Shown here: positions 52,885 to 62,146 of the stretch, piece by piece | Layout: each line of letters starts with the position of its first letter | Position numbering within the stretch: the first letter of the stretch is position 1 | Assembly (NCBI GenBank): GCA_017504625.1 | Contig: JAFVQU010000020.1 | Location: 62,001-126,000 of the forward strand | DNA length: 64,000 bases | Direction of reading: 5' to 3' | DNA from: Clostridia bacterium | Lineage (GTDB): Bacteria > Bacillota > Clostridia > Oscillospirales > CAG-272 | The notes under the pieces: generated by a model | What the model was told of the DNA's origin: nothing | The model's database searches: none | Seen by the model: only the letters and a program-made list of their open reading frames with translations | Translations under genes and position numbers: made by a program

Positions 52885-54279
52885 TTAAAATTCAATATCG
52901 TTGGCAGTGTATTTTTTTGACTCGTCGGATGCGGGAGTTCCGTCTGATATCTCCTCGTCATCAGGCTTTGCATTGGTTTTTAGAGTTACGTGGCTGCCGA
53001 TAACGTCATCGAACTTTGCCTCGGGATTCTGCATCAGAATATTGAGTACAGTCATATAATCGCGCAGCATTTCACGGGGGGTTATCATACTGTCTGCTCC
53101 CGCACGCGACAGACAAATGTTAAGGAACTTTATGCGGTCCTCGTTGGTAACAGTGCATTCCCAATTGTAGTATTGCGAGTAGAGAGTTGTTACTCTCTGG
53201 ATAAGCGCAAACAGCTCGTCATCGGAAAGACGGCGAAGTCGTATAACGGGACCTATAAGATTTTTAAATCCGTCAAGCGCAAATTTGCTGTCGCAAAGAC
53301 GGGAGCGGAGAGCCTCATAGCTGAATATTCCTCGGCGCGTGTCTTCAAGGAACTGGGGAGTGCCGCCAAATATAATATCAAGTCCGGGCGCGCGTCCCTG
53401 AAGCGTGTCGTTGAACATTGAGAGTATCTTTTCGTAATTGTTTTCACGGCTAACGCGGTGGGGAATCTTGTAAAGGTTCACGCATTCATCAATAAATACA
53501 ACAAGTCCGCGATATCCCTTTTTTTTGGAGAGTACCGCCCAGAGCTTGAGAAAATCGTACCAGTTGTCGTCGTCAATGATTGCCGAAACCGAGAAACCAA
53601 GCTCACGTCTTGCCTCGGTCTTGTTGGAGTATTCACCTCTGAACCAGCGCAGACACGCGCTCATTTTTTCATTTGCAAGCTCGCCGTCAGATACACTTGC
53701 CTTGTAATATTCAAAAAGCACGCGAGCAAAATCAAAGCCGCCTACCATATATTCAAGGTCGTCAAGCTCACGGTGTATACTGCGGCTAAGCTCACGGTAG
53801 AGCGTGTTTTCATCGTCGGGAGATATGCCGCTATCAACAAGCTCTGAGCGAATCTTGCCAATCCAGCGTGTAATCACCTTAGAAAGCGCTCCTCCGTCGG
53901 GCGAGGATTTTGACGCGAGGTTTTTCATAAGCTCGCGGTACGTCGCAATGCCGCCGTGACCGCTTCCGCAAAGACGGCGTTCGGGCGAGAGATCGCAGTC
54001 AGCGGTCAGAAAATCGCGCTCAAGCGCGTATCCGCGCACAAGCTGGATAAGAAAGCTCTTACCGCTTCCGTATCTTCCGATGAGAAATCTCATCGCGCCA
54101 CCGCCCTCGTTTATTTCCTCAAGGTCTGAGAGAAAAGCAGATATTTCATCCTTTCTGCCTATCGCTATATAGTGAACTCCCGATCTCGGTACTACGCCCG
54201 CTGAAATGCTCGATAAAAGCGAGGATAGAACTCGGCGCGGTATCGCAGGTGTCGTTTTTATTTCATTTTGATTATTCAT
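52885..54279 (-). CDS. BrxD-like (DUF2791) P-loop ATPase
   Basis: 464 residues. Walker A GRYGSGKS (68-75), Walker B LVVFIDECVNLY (259-270) and a sensor-like IIFGGTPQFLEDTRRG (303-318) followed by YEALRSRL match the DUF2791/BrxC-BrxD ATPase group, best known in BREX phage-defence systems. The protein starts with a basic, Ser-rich region and ends in an acidic tail (KPDDEEISDGTPASDESKK). AAAGGAA precedes ATG. It sits 18 bp behind the TerB-domain gene. Inferred to act with the helicase as its loading or regulating ATPase. Confidence 0.85.
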   Translation of the reverse strand: MNNQNEIKTTPAIPRRVLSSLLSSISAGVVPRSGVHYIAIGRKDEISAFLSDLEEINEGGGAMRFLIGRYGSGKSFLIQLVRGYALERDFLTADCDLSPERRLCGSGHGGIATYRELMKNLASKSSPDGGALSKVITRWIGKIRSELVDSGISPDDENTLYRELSRSIHRELDDLEYMVGGFDFARVLFEYYKASVSDGELANEKMSACLRWFRGEYSNKTEARRELGFSVSAIIDDDNWYDFLKLWAVLSKKKGYRGLVVFIDECVNLYKIPHRVSRENNYEKILSMFNDTLQGRAPGLDIIFGGTPQFLEDTRRGIFSYEALRSRLCDSKFALDGFKNLIGPVIRLRRLSDDELFALIQRVTTLYSQYYNWECTVTNEDRIKFLNICLSRAGADSMITPREMLRDYMTVLNILMQNPEAKFDDVIGSHVTLKTNAKPDDEEISDGTPASDESKKYTANDIEF

Positions 54280-54297
54280 ACTTGTATTCCTTTCGCT

Positions 54298-56016
54298 TTA
54301 ATTGAAAAGGTCTTTGTAATCGTCGATTATAAAATAGCCGTCGCCGTCTTCTTCAAGCAGAATGTCACTCATAATGTCAAGTGACGTCTCGTTTATAAGG
54401 TCAGCAAGCTCGTCAGGGGATTTGCCGATCTCACTTGCGAATTTTCTTTGTTCTGCAAGAGAAGGAGAGAAGCAAAGACGAAGAAAATCAACCGCTTGCG
54501 GTATTCTTTTATAAATTTCCTCGGCTATTGAGGAGTTGCTATCGGATGCTACGGAAATTTCCTCAACGATATTTTCCGTGAGGTGCTTGACCTCATCATT
54601 GGTAATGAGGGTGTCAATGTTTTTCTCGGGTACATTATTGCTTGAATCGCCAAACGCCGCCTCAAGCTTTCTCGTTGTTTCCCAGGATTCTTCTTCAATT
54701 TTAAGTGCGCGCTCGGGGGAAAACTCGACACGGGGCAGATCGTAGAGCTTGTCGTACTCGTTGACCTCGTTCTTTTGAAGCTGTTGTTTTGCCTCGCGCC
54801 TGCGCCTGTCGATAAATGGCTTGGAGGGGAAGTTCTCATCAAAGAATTTGTCTATCGCATCCTTGACCGCAGGGTTAAGATAAAGAATATTTAGCTTGTT
54901 CTTGACACCTAAATGCTCGCGCAATCTGTTTTCGGAATACCTTACTGCATTTGTAACTATATCCTGAATTGTGTCGAGCGAATAATATTCTATCTCAAGC
55001 TTTACGCTCTTGTTTACTATATTCACCATTCTTGAGAGCGGTCTGTGCTCAAGGGTAGTAGCATTATAAAGTCCATTCTTGAATGACGTTATAAATTGTG
55101 CCGCCTTTTCGTCCTTGAATATCGCGCGGAGAGCGCCACCTATCGACTGCTTGAAAACAGTTGCCGTTTCCTCGTTGAATATCTTGCTTCGTCTGTAATC
55201 GTAAATAGCCGCGGCATAGCAGATAGAGAGGATATTTTCCTCTGAGAAGTCAATAAACGCCTCTGGAATATTGAAGCTTGACCCAAAGAAAAAGCGTCTG
55301 TCCGCCGATGCAAAGCTGTCAACCGAAACCGTGAGGTCGTAAATAAGAGAAAAGTCACATATTATATCGCGCAATATCATTTTAAGTGATGCGTCATTGC
55401 CGCAGCATTTTGCAAAAACGCGACAAAGTGCATCAAGAGCCGATTGCCTGTCCTCACCGTCGCCCGATGCAGCGATCTCATAGGCAAATAAGATTATATA
55501 CGATGCGTCAGTCGGCATATATATGCCCGATCTTACGTTCTGACGCCACCAAAGGTAGTAGTTGAGCTGTTGACGGCTTAGCTGTGAATATCGCGGAGAA
55601 TAGGAAAAATAGGGCGCGTACGGCGGCTCTGAAATTACCGTTCTGTCAATAAGTGTGCGGCGCTCTCTCAAAAAAAGATTATTTTCAATGAAAACAGAGT
55701 CATTTTCCTTGTTAGAGCAAAGTCTTACTGTTTTAATAAAAGGTTTTTTTGAGGTGTATTCAGCCAAAATATATTTTTTCTTTGCATAGGTCTGCTCGTG
55801 AGGGGGAACAAATCGGGTAGCTCCGTTGCCCACCTTTGTTATCGGGCTGTCGCTGAATCGGCTTGATTGAGTTGCTCCCGTAGTGTTGCCGAGCTCAACT
55901 TCGACCGCAGTGGTCGAGGATGATTTAAAAGCACGGCGAGGTGTCAATTCGGCGTTGCGTTTTTTGTCTATTTCTTTTTCAAGATTCCAGAAATCGTCGA
56001 ATTTACCGTTTGACAT
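54298..56016 (-). CDS. TerB-N/TerB-C domain protein
   Basis: 572 residues, cytoplasmic. The N-terminal 80 residues are low complexity. Residues 85-310 fit the TerB-N domain (PRYSQLSRQQLNYYLWWRQN, then GIYMPTDASYIILFAYEIAA). Residues 400-565 fit TerB-C (RIPQAVDFLRLCFSPSLAEQ, SPDELADLINETSLDIMSDI, ending YFIIDDYKDLF). A compact TerB domain between them is not evident. These domains occur with helicases and ATPases in predicted stress and phage-response systems. First gene of the cassette, with its own promoter; AAGGAGG lies 10 bp before ATG. Confidence 0.85.
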   Translation of the reverse strand: MSNGKFDDFWNLEKEIDKKRNAELTPRRAFKSSSTTAVEVELGNTTGATQSSRFSDSPITKVGNGATRFVPPHEQTYAKKKYILAEYTSKKPFIKTVRLCSNKENDSVFIENNLFLRERRTLIDRTVISEPPYAPYFSYSPRYSQLSRQQLNYYLWWRQNVRSGIYMPTDASYIILFAYEIAASGDGEDRQSALDALCRVFAKCCGNDASLKMILRDIICDFSLIYDLTVSVDSFASADRRFFFGSSFNIPEAFIDFSEENILSICYAAAIYDYRRSKIFNEETATVFKQSIGGALRAIFKDEKAAQFITSFKNGLYNATTLEHRPLSRMVNIVNKSVKLEIEYYSLDTIQDIVTNAVRYSENRLREHLGVKNKLNILYLNPAVKDAIDKFFDENFPSKPFIDRRRREAKQQLQKNEVNEYDKLYDLPRVEFSPERALKIEEESWETTRKLEAAFGDSSNNVPEKNIDTLITNDEVKHLTENIVEEISVASDSNSSIAEEIYKRIPQAVDFLRLCFSPSLAEQRKFASEIGKSPDELADLINETSLDIMSDILLEEDGDGYFIIDDYKDLFN

Positions 56017-56057
56017 ACCTCAAAAGCCTCCTTTTTGCAGATTTTCCTTATCTATTT

Positions 56058-56086
56058 ATTATAGCACTTAAAATATATCTTGTAAA
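56058..56086 (-). promoter_or_regulatory. Sigma-A promoter of the TerB/BrxD/helicase cassette
   Basis: On the minus strand TTTACA (56086-56081), 17-bp spacer, TATAAT (56063-56058) with extended -10 TGC. It starts about 40 bp before the TerB gene. Confidence 0.85.
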
Positions 56087-56113
56087 TAGGAAAATTGAAA
56101 AATCAATAAAATC

Positions 56114-56145
56114 AATAAAAAGGAGTGTCCGTACGGACACTCCTT
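56114..56145 (-). terminator. Terminator of the GH95-paralogue operon
   Basis: Perfect palindrome of 26 bp at 56120-56145 (arm AAGGAGTGTCCGT), followed on the minus strand by TTTTTATTG. Confidence 0.92.
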
Positions 56146-56159
56146 AAGGATAATAAAAT

Positions 56160-59084
56160 TTAGACCTCGACCTTGAAGCTTCTTTCTTTACCCTCTGTCA
56201 TCGTGACGATGAAGGAGTAAGAATATGTGCCGTCACTATCGTAGAATACGCCGTATCCGTCATACGAGTGTGCAAAACCGTTCTTGTCGGGAGTGTTTTC
56301 GGATGAGATCTCATATCTTTCCCATTTTCCCCCGATATTCTCATATATCTTTGGAATGGAAAGAGAATTGAATCCTTCAACTCTTACTGCAATGTTATTC
56401 TCACCGCCTGAAAGCGTGAAGCGGGCAGACTTTCCGTCTTTACTTCTTACAGAGGGAACAAATAGACGGTCAAGCTTTTCGGTGTTTTCTCCCGCGTGCA
56501 CTTCAACGGGTGAGAGGAGAGAATTTTCGCGCACTTTACGAACGTTGATATCCGGGGCAAAGCTCTCTCCACTATAATCGGACACCTCAGATCCCCATGG
56601 GAGAATGATAGCGTTAAGAGATATCTTATCGCCCTTTTTAAAGGTTACCTCACCAAGATCAAGCGATAGCGACATGTGAAGATTACCTTCACTTATTATG
56701 AACGAGGGTGTAATCTTCTTGCCGTCAAGTATTATCTCGGAATCAATTATGAGGAATGAAAGATTGACGTATGTTTTGCCGGGGCCGCCTGCGCCTCTGC
56801 AATTTTTCATGTCAAAGTAGTCAAAATAGGGATGGTCGTTGCCGAGAGAATAGTGCATCACAGGGCCGCTAGTATTCGCGTCGACGATGACAGATTCATT
56901 ATCATCATTAAGATATCCCACCTTCTGATATTCTCCCGAGGGATCGTTGTCGGTTATTCTGTATATTGAGAAATCATCCCTGAAGTTTTTGAAGCTTACG
57001 TCTTCTAAAAATTCGTGATTAATTGAGTAGTACGCTCTGTTCTCATCACTTTGAGGCATTTCGAGATGAGAAAGCGTGAGTCGTACCTTTCCGTCGGGTG
57101 TGAGATAACGCATTTCCACATTGGCGTACGTCGGTCCGTAGGAGCCGACTATATTTTTATAGTTATCTGCCCAAACCGTAACTCTCGCTGCATCGGTATA
57201 AGTCATAAAATAGTGATGACCGCCCGACGTATGCTGTGGCTGATAAGTCCAAAGTGGAGCCGACATCGCTCTATGGTCAGGAAGCAGAGAGGAGCTACCT
57301 GATTGACGATACTTTATGCAGTTTGTTTCGGTAACACCTGTCGAAAGGTGGTAGTACGGAGCAAAGAACTGTATTGAAGATATCTGTTTTAAGGGATATC
57401 TGCCCCACATCTGGTAGATATGCTTGACCGTATAGGTCTGCTTTTCTCCGGATTCGATCAAAAGAGGGAATATTGCTTCTCCGTAGCCCGTATCAAGCTG
57501 ATTGTAAATATTTGCCTCACCGTCACCTTGGAAATTTTTCGTAACCTCTATCGGTATCGGAAGCATAAGCTCATCCTTATCCAATATCACCGCACATTCC
57601 AGATTCTCGGATTTTGTTGTAGCAAAAACGTAAAGCTCTCGGTCATAATTGTCACCGTTTATAGTGAAGCTGATCGAAAAATGCTTCTGAGGCAGATCAT
57701 AATAGGGAACGTTGAAGTGATTAACACCGTCAAGACGAAAATCGTACGAGCCTCGAAGTGCATTGTAGGAAAGGAATTCTCCATTGTCAGATTTGTCGCT
57801 CAAAACAGTAATGTGTTCATCAGTCAGAGGATTTCTCTCTATCTCCGCTTCGGTGATAAATGCGTCAAAGCTGTGATTTTCATCGTTATAAAGGCGGTTG
57901 CCCATATAAAAATCGTTTTTATTTCCTATGTCGCTTTTGTTTCCGGGGAGAATGACGTTGCCATCGGGAGTACGAGTGTGAATGATTGAATATTTACTGC
58001 TGTCAAGTGTGACTTGAAGCTTTCCGGCAAGCTCGGATTTAGGCAGAATATATCCGAATACACCTGCGTTGCCTATATCAAAGCCTGCATATTCCGCGCT
58101 ATCCCAATCAACCTCGTCGAGCGTTTCGTGAAGACCGCGAGAGTCTTTAACTATTATTTTGTCGACCGTATTGGCATCTATTTCCGTAAGTATACCTATT
58201 TCAGCGATATTCTCGGTTATCTCACTTGCCGCTACCTGAAGCTCATGATGTAGCTTGTCCGGATAAGTATGGAATACTCTTGCTGTCGAAATTGAGGATA
58301 TACCTATTTCCTCTGCCTCAAGAAGCTTTATCTCTGCGATTTCAAATGTGGCTGCCGCCATAAAGCAGTCAAGATCAAGTCTGAAGCCTGTCACCTCGCC
58401 CCAATAGTCAACAATACTTGGGAGATAAACCGTATAGGTGTGGAATTTATTGTCAGAATGCATGCTGAACTGAGCTTGCTGACGAAAGTTAAAATCGTTG
58501 TATTTACCGGCGGCAATATAGAGATTGCCCCTTGCGTTATCTGCGTTAGTTCTAATCGTGAACTGCGCGTAATTGTACTTTTCAGCAGGGAATCTGATCT
58601 CATCTAAAACTATGCCGGGGTCAACTATTGCTCCAACTGTGGCTATAATGTGTCCGTTTTCCTCAATGCAAGATGAAAGATCGTTGGTCTGCTTTATCTT
58701 CAAAGGAATTACGGTTTCGCTCCTCACCTTCATTCCGTTAAGAAAATTCTGTCCCTCAATACGAAGATCGTGATAATAATATCCGAATCGGAATATATTG
58801 GTGTCAGCTTTTACAGAAGTTTTTGAGGCAAAGTAGCGGTCACCGTCAAGCGTGGTAACGAAGGCATCGAGCGTGTTTTCAATATAGTTTTTTCCTTTGG
58901 AATTTTTGAGATACGCAAGTTTTTGATTGTTACCGGGTGATATTTCATAGGCAAAGGAAGCGCATTTATTCTCTGAAACAATATGGGGCGCTCCGTTTTT
59001 CTTTTCAAAATGCTCCTGTACGGTATTTTTTAGAAGATTTGCGTTCTCAACGGTTTTCTTATTTTCAATAATATAATTGTTCAT
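56160..59084 (-). CDS. Large protein of unknown function, paralogue B (candidate carbohydrate-active)
   Basis: 974 residues, family not recognised. No signal peptide. Shares many blocks with the next gene upstream on this strand: NYIENTLDAFVTT, TNIFRFGYYY, ISTARVFHTYPDKLHHELQV, YHLSTGVTETNC, LPDHRAMSAP, QPQHTSGG, SYGPTYANVEMRYL and YDGYGVFYDSDGTYSYSF. Beta-rich throughout, like a multi-domain sugar-binding or glycosidase protein. The conserved His residues could be catalytic, but this is a guess. It is last in the operon behind a GH95 enzyme, so a role on the same glycan is likely. The 18-bp gap to its paralogue suggests tandem duplication. Confidence 0.7.
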   Translation of the reverse strand: MNNYIIENKKTVENANLLKNTVQEHFEKKNGAPHIVSENKCASFAYEISPGNNQKLAYLKNSKGKNYIENTLDAFVTTLDGDRYFASKTSVKADTNIFRFGYYYHDLRIEGQNFLNGMKVRSETVIPLKIKQTNDLSSCIEENGHIIATVGAIVDPGIVLDEIRFPAEKYNYAQFTIRTNADNARGNLYIAAGKYNDFNFRQQAQFSMHSDNKFHTYTVYLPSIVDYWGEVTGFRLDLDCFMAAATFEIAEIKLLEAEEIGISSISTARVFHTYPDKLHHELQVAASEITENIAEIGILTEIDANTVDKIIVKDSRGLHETLDEVDWDSAEYAGFDIGNAGVFGYILPKSELAGKLQVTLDSSKYSIIHTRTPDGNVILPGNKSDIGNKNDFYMGNRLYNDENHSFDAFITEAEIERNPLTDEHITVLSDKSDNGEFLSYNALRGSYDFRLDGVNHFNVPYYDLPQKHFSISFTINGDNYDRELYVFATTKSENLECAVILDKDELMLPIPIEVTKNFQGDGEANIYNQLDTGYGEAIFPLLIESGEKQTYTVKHIYQMWGRYPLKQISSIQFFAPYYHLSTGVTETNCIKYRQSGSSSLLPDHRAMSAPLWTYQPQHTSGGHHYFMTYTDAARVTVWADNYKNIVGSYGPTYANVEMRYLTPDGKVRLTLSHLEMPQSDENRAYYSINHEFLEDVSFKNFRDDFSIYRITDNDPSGEYQKVGYLNDDNESVIVDANTSGPVMHYSLGNDHPYFDYFDMKNCRGAGGPGKTYVNLSFLIIDSEIILDGKKITPSFIISEGNLHMSLSLDLGEVTFKKGDKISLNAIILPWGSEVSDYSGESFAPDINVRKVRENSLLSPVEVHAGENTEKLDRLFVPSVRSKDGKSARFTLSGGENNIAVRVEGFNSLSIPKIYENIGGKWERYEISSENTPDKNGFAHSYDGYGVFYDSDGTYSYSFIVTMTEGKERSFKVEV

Positions 59085-59102
59085 ATAAGTATATCCTTCA
59101 GA

Positions 59103-62100
59103 TTAATTAACTATAATCTTAAAACGTCTTACGTTAGATTTTGCCATACTTAAAACGAAGGAATATGAGTAAGTTCCGTCACTGTCAAAAAATACGCTGT
59201 ATCCGTCATATGCGTGTGCATTTCCTGCATTATCGGGGATATTCTTTGACGAAAGCTCGTATTCTACCCATTCTCCGTCAAGATGTTCGTAAAGCGAAGG
59301 CCTCGCCAGACGCTCAAATCCATATATTCTGAGAGCCAGCTTTTCCTCACTACCTGAAACGGTAAAGTAGGCATCCTTGCCATTAAGAGTTCTTGCTTTG
59401 GGCAGATAGTAGGAGGGGATGACCTCACAGCCGTCACAATTGCCGATACGCGCAGGATTATCTATGATGCCTTGTCTTATGTCACGCACGTTCTGATCAG
59501 GTGCATGTATTTTTCCGCTATAATCGGTTTTGTGTGATCCCCAGGGCATAATAATGGCGTTTATAGTTATTTTGTCACCCTTTTTAAAGCTAACCTTGCC
59601 AAGATCAAGTGTAAGATAAAGTCTTCTGCCTGACATTCTAAGAGCGAAGCTCGGAGAAGCCTTTTTGCCATTTATTATAAATTCTGCGTCCCGAACGATG
59701 AAGGAGAGATTTACATAGTCAAGATTCTCGACATCGGGATTTGTCATATCAAAGAACGAGAAATAAGGACAAAGATTGCCGAGTATAACGATTTTTGCAG
59801 GTGAGAAGCTTGCCGCGTCGATTACGGTAGGTGAGTTGTTTTCATCAAGATATCCTATCTTATGATAATCGCTGAGATGCGTATTTTTACCCATATTGTA
59901 GAAATCCCACTCATTCTTGAAATCTCTGAAATCAATATCGTCAAGGAATTCGTATGTCATAAGATAATATGCGCGGTTTTCGTCGTTTTGGGGCATTTCA
60001 GCGTGTGTATAGGATACCTTTATTTTGCCGTCGCACGAAATGTGTTGCATTTCAAGCTCCGCATAGGTAGGACCGTAGGAATTGATAATTTGCTTTGTGA
60101 CCTCTTCTCGTAATACGTCGCCTTTTGCATTACTGTAATGCAAGAAGGTATGAGTTCCTCCCGAGGTATGCTGTGGTTGACTTGACCACATAGGTGCCGA
60201 CATGGCTCTATGGTCGGGAAGAATATTCTGTATGCGAGCATCCTTCGTGTGTCGCCACGGAACTATGCAGTTTGTTTCGGTAACACCCGTTGAAAGATGG
60301 TAGTAAGGCGCATGATACTGAATGGAAGAGAGCTGCTTGATCGGATGTTTTCCCCAATTCTGATAAAGGTGCAAAACGGTAAGCTCCTGTTCCTCGTCTT
60401 TTCCAATAAGCATAGGGAATATCGCCTCACCGTAGGCGGTATCAAGGCGCATATAAATATTTTCCTCTCCGTCACCGCAGAAATTCTTTGCAACCTCAAT
60501 AGGAATAGGCATCATAAGTTGATTTTCATCAAGCAGAGCGGCACACTCAAGCCCACCCGCCTCAGTTGCGGCAAGAATATAAATATTTCTGTCGTAGGCG
60601 TTGCCCTTAACAGAGAAGCTTATGGAAGGCTTTTCGTTTGGAACCTTATAGTAGGCTCTGTTGAAATCGCTTCCCATAATATGAAATTCATATGATCCGC
60701 GTAAGGCGTCGTAGCCCTTAAACTCACCTTCGTCGGACATTCCAGTATTAACCAAAATGTCATCATTGGTAAGGGGATTTCTTTCTATCTCTGCCTCGGT
60801 AATAAATTTATCAAAGCTGTGATATTCGTCGGTGTATATTCTTTGACCTATAAAGAAATCATTGTCGTTCCCTACAACAGTTCGTGCTTTCTTTATGCCT
60901 TCTTTACCGTTGAGGTTAGCCTCAGAGCATATATATGTTGATGCATCCTTTGGCCATCCTTCTCCCGCAAGCACGGCGTTATTTTCAGGTGCTCTTGATT
61001 GAATAATTACGTACTTATCTTCATTTAGCGTAACTTGAATATATCCGGACGTCTTGTCAACGGGCAGTATATATCCAAATATACCTGCATCTATAATGTC
61101 AAATCCTGCGTATTCAGCACTTTCCCAATCAACTTCATCCAGTTTATAGTGAAGCCCGAATTTATCCTTAATAATAAATTTTTTTACCTTGTTGGCAGAG
61201 AGTTCCGTCTTAAGACCGATGGCAGCAATATTGCACGTATCCTTAGTCGCAGCCACCTGAAGAACGTGATGAAGCTTATCTGAGTAGGTGTGGAATATTC
61301 TGGCGGTAGAAAGCGTAGGCGCACCCGTAGGTATAGCATCGAGCAGAGTTATATCATATATTTCAAAAGATTGCCCCTCGTCAAGTCCGTCAATGTCAAG
61401 TCTGAGCGCTGTAAGCTTGCCGTGATATTCATCTATATCCTTGAGGCAGATGGTGTAGGTGTGTATCTCTCCGTCGCCAATCATATTAAAGTTAAGGTTG
61501 TGGAGATAGCTGAAGCTGCTGATATTACCCGCAACAACGTGCACGCAACCGCAAGGCCTTTCGTTACCGGTTATCTTGGCGGTAACACGTAGATATGGAT
61601 ACTTTTCAGCATCAATATCAACGTCCTCGAAAACGATAAAGGGGTCATTTTTACAGGATATTTTTGCAAAAAACACACCGTCTGAGAGATTTTCATCCGA
61701 GATGTCGTGAGTATATTTAGGTGAAAGTGAGAGGGGAAGCTTTGAATTGATTTTTATACCGTCCGAAAAAATCTGCTCCTCAAATCTGACTTCATAGTAG
61801 TAATATCCGTATCTGAATATGTTTGTTGTCGCGTTAGCTGAAGTCTTGGAGGCAAACACAGTAGAGCCGTCGGTCATTGTAACGAAGGCATCCATTGTGT
61901 TTTCGATATAGGTATTTCCGTTTTTATTATTGATAAATGATACCTGTTGATCTTCGTCTCGTGTAAGATTATAACCAAGAGTTGCTTTTTGGTTTTCAAT
62001 TACGAATTTGCGTCTATCGTCAATATAGTGAGCTTGAACGCCGTTAGCAAGAGCGTTTGCGTTTCTTATTGCCTTTAGCATAGTAGGATTGCACTTTAAA

Positions 62101-62120
62101 TTTCTTGCCTTTTCAGTCAT
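59103..62120 (-). CDS. Large protein of unknown function, paralogue A (candidate carbohydrate-active)
   Basis: 1005 residues, no signal peptide, family not recognised. It shares order and motifs with the 974-residue downstream paralogue, including TYIENTMDAFVTM, TNIFRYGYYYYEVRFEEQ, LSTARIFHTYSDKLHHVLQV, APYYHLSTGVTETNC, LPDHRAMSAPMW, QPQHTSGG and AYDGYSVFFDSDGTYSYSF. It has an extra segment of about 20 residues around 400 (GWPKDASTYICSEANLNGKE). AAAGGAA precedes ATG 62120. It lies 26 bp after the GH95 gene. Together they look like a co-transcribed intracellular glycan-processing unit; the activity is unknown. Confidence 0.7.
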   Translation of the reverse strand: MTEKARNLKCNPTMLKAIRNANALANGVQAHYIDDRRKFVIENQKATLGYNLTRDEDQQVSFINNKNGNTYIENTMDAFVTMTDGSTVFASKTSANATTNIFRYGYYYYEVRFEEQIFSDGIKINSKLPLSLSPKYTHDISDENLSDGVFFAKISCKNDPFIVFEDVDIDAEKYPYLRVTAKITGNERPCGCVHVVAGNISSFSYLHNLNFNMIGDGEIHTYTICLKDIDEYHGKLTALRLDIDGLDEGQSFEIYDITLLDAIPTGAPTLSTARIFHTYSDKLHHVLQVAATKDTCNIAAIGLKTELSANKVKKFIIKDKFGLHYKLDEVDWESAEYAGFDIIDAGIFGYILPVDKTSGYIQVTLNEDKYVIIQSRAPENNAVLAGEGWPKDASTYICSEANLNGKEGIKKARTVVGNDNDFFIGQRIYTDEYHSFDKFITEAEIERNPLTNDDILVNTGMSDEGEFKGYDALRGSYEFHIMGSDFNRAYYKVPNEKPSISFSVKGNAYDRNIYILAATEAGGLECAALLDENQLMMPIPIEVAKNFCGDGEENIYMRLDTAYGEAIFPMLIGKDEEQELTVLHLYQNWGKHPIKQLSSIQYHAPYYHLSTGVTETNCIVPWRHTKDARIQNILPDHRAMSAPMWSSQPQHTSGGTHTFLHYSNAKGDVLREEVTKQIINSYGPTYAELEMQHISCDGKIKVSYTHAEMPQNDENRAYYLMTYEFLDDIDFRDFKNEWDFYNMGKNTHLSDYHKIGYLDENNSPTVIDAASFSPAKIVILGNLCPYFSFFDMTNPDVENLDYVNLSFIVRDAEFIINGKKASPSFALRMSGRRLYLTLDLGKVSFKKGDKITINAIIMPWGSHKTDYSGKIHAPDQNVRDIRQGIIDNPARIGNCDGCEVIPSYYLPKARTLNGKDAYFTVSGSEEKLALRIYGFERLARPSLYEHLDGEWVEYELSSKNIPDNAGNAHAYDGYSVFFDSDGTYSYSFVLSMAKSNVRRFKIIVN

Positions 62121-62146
62121 AATCAGATTCCTTTCTTGACACTTTT

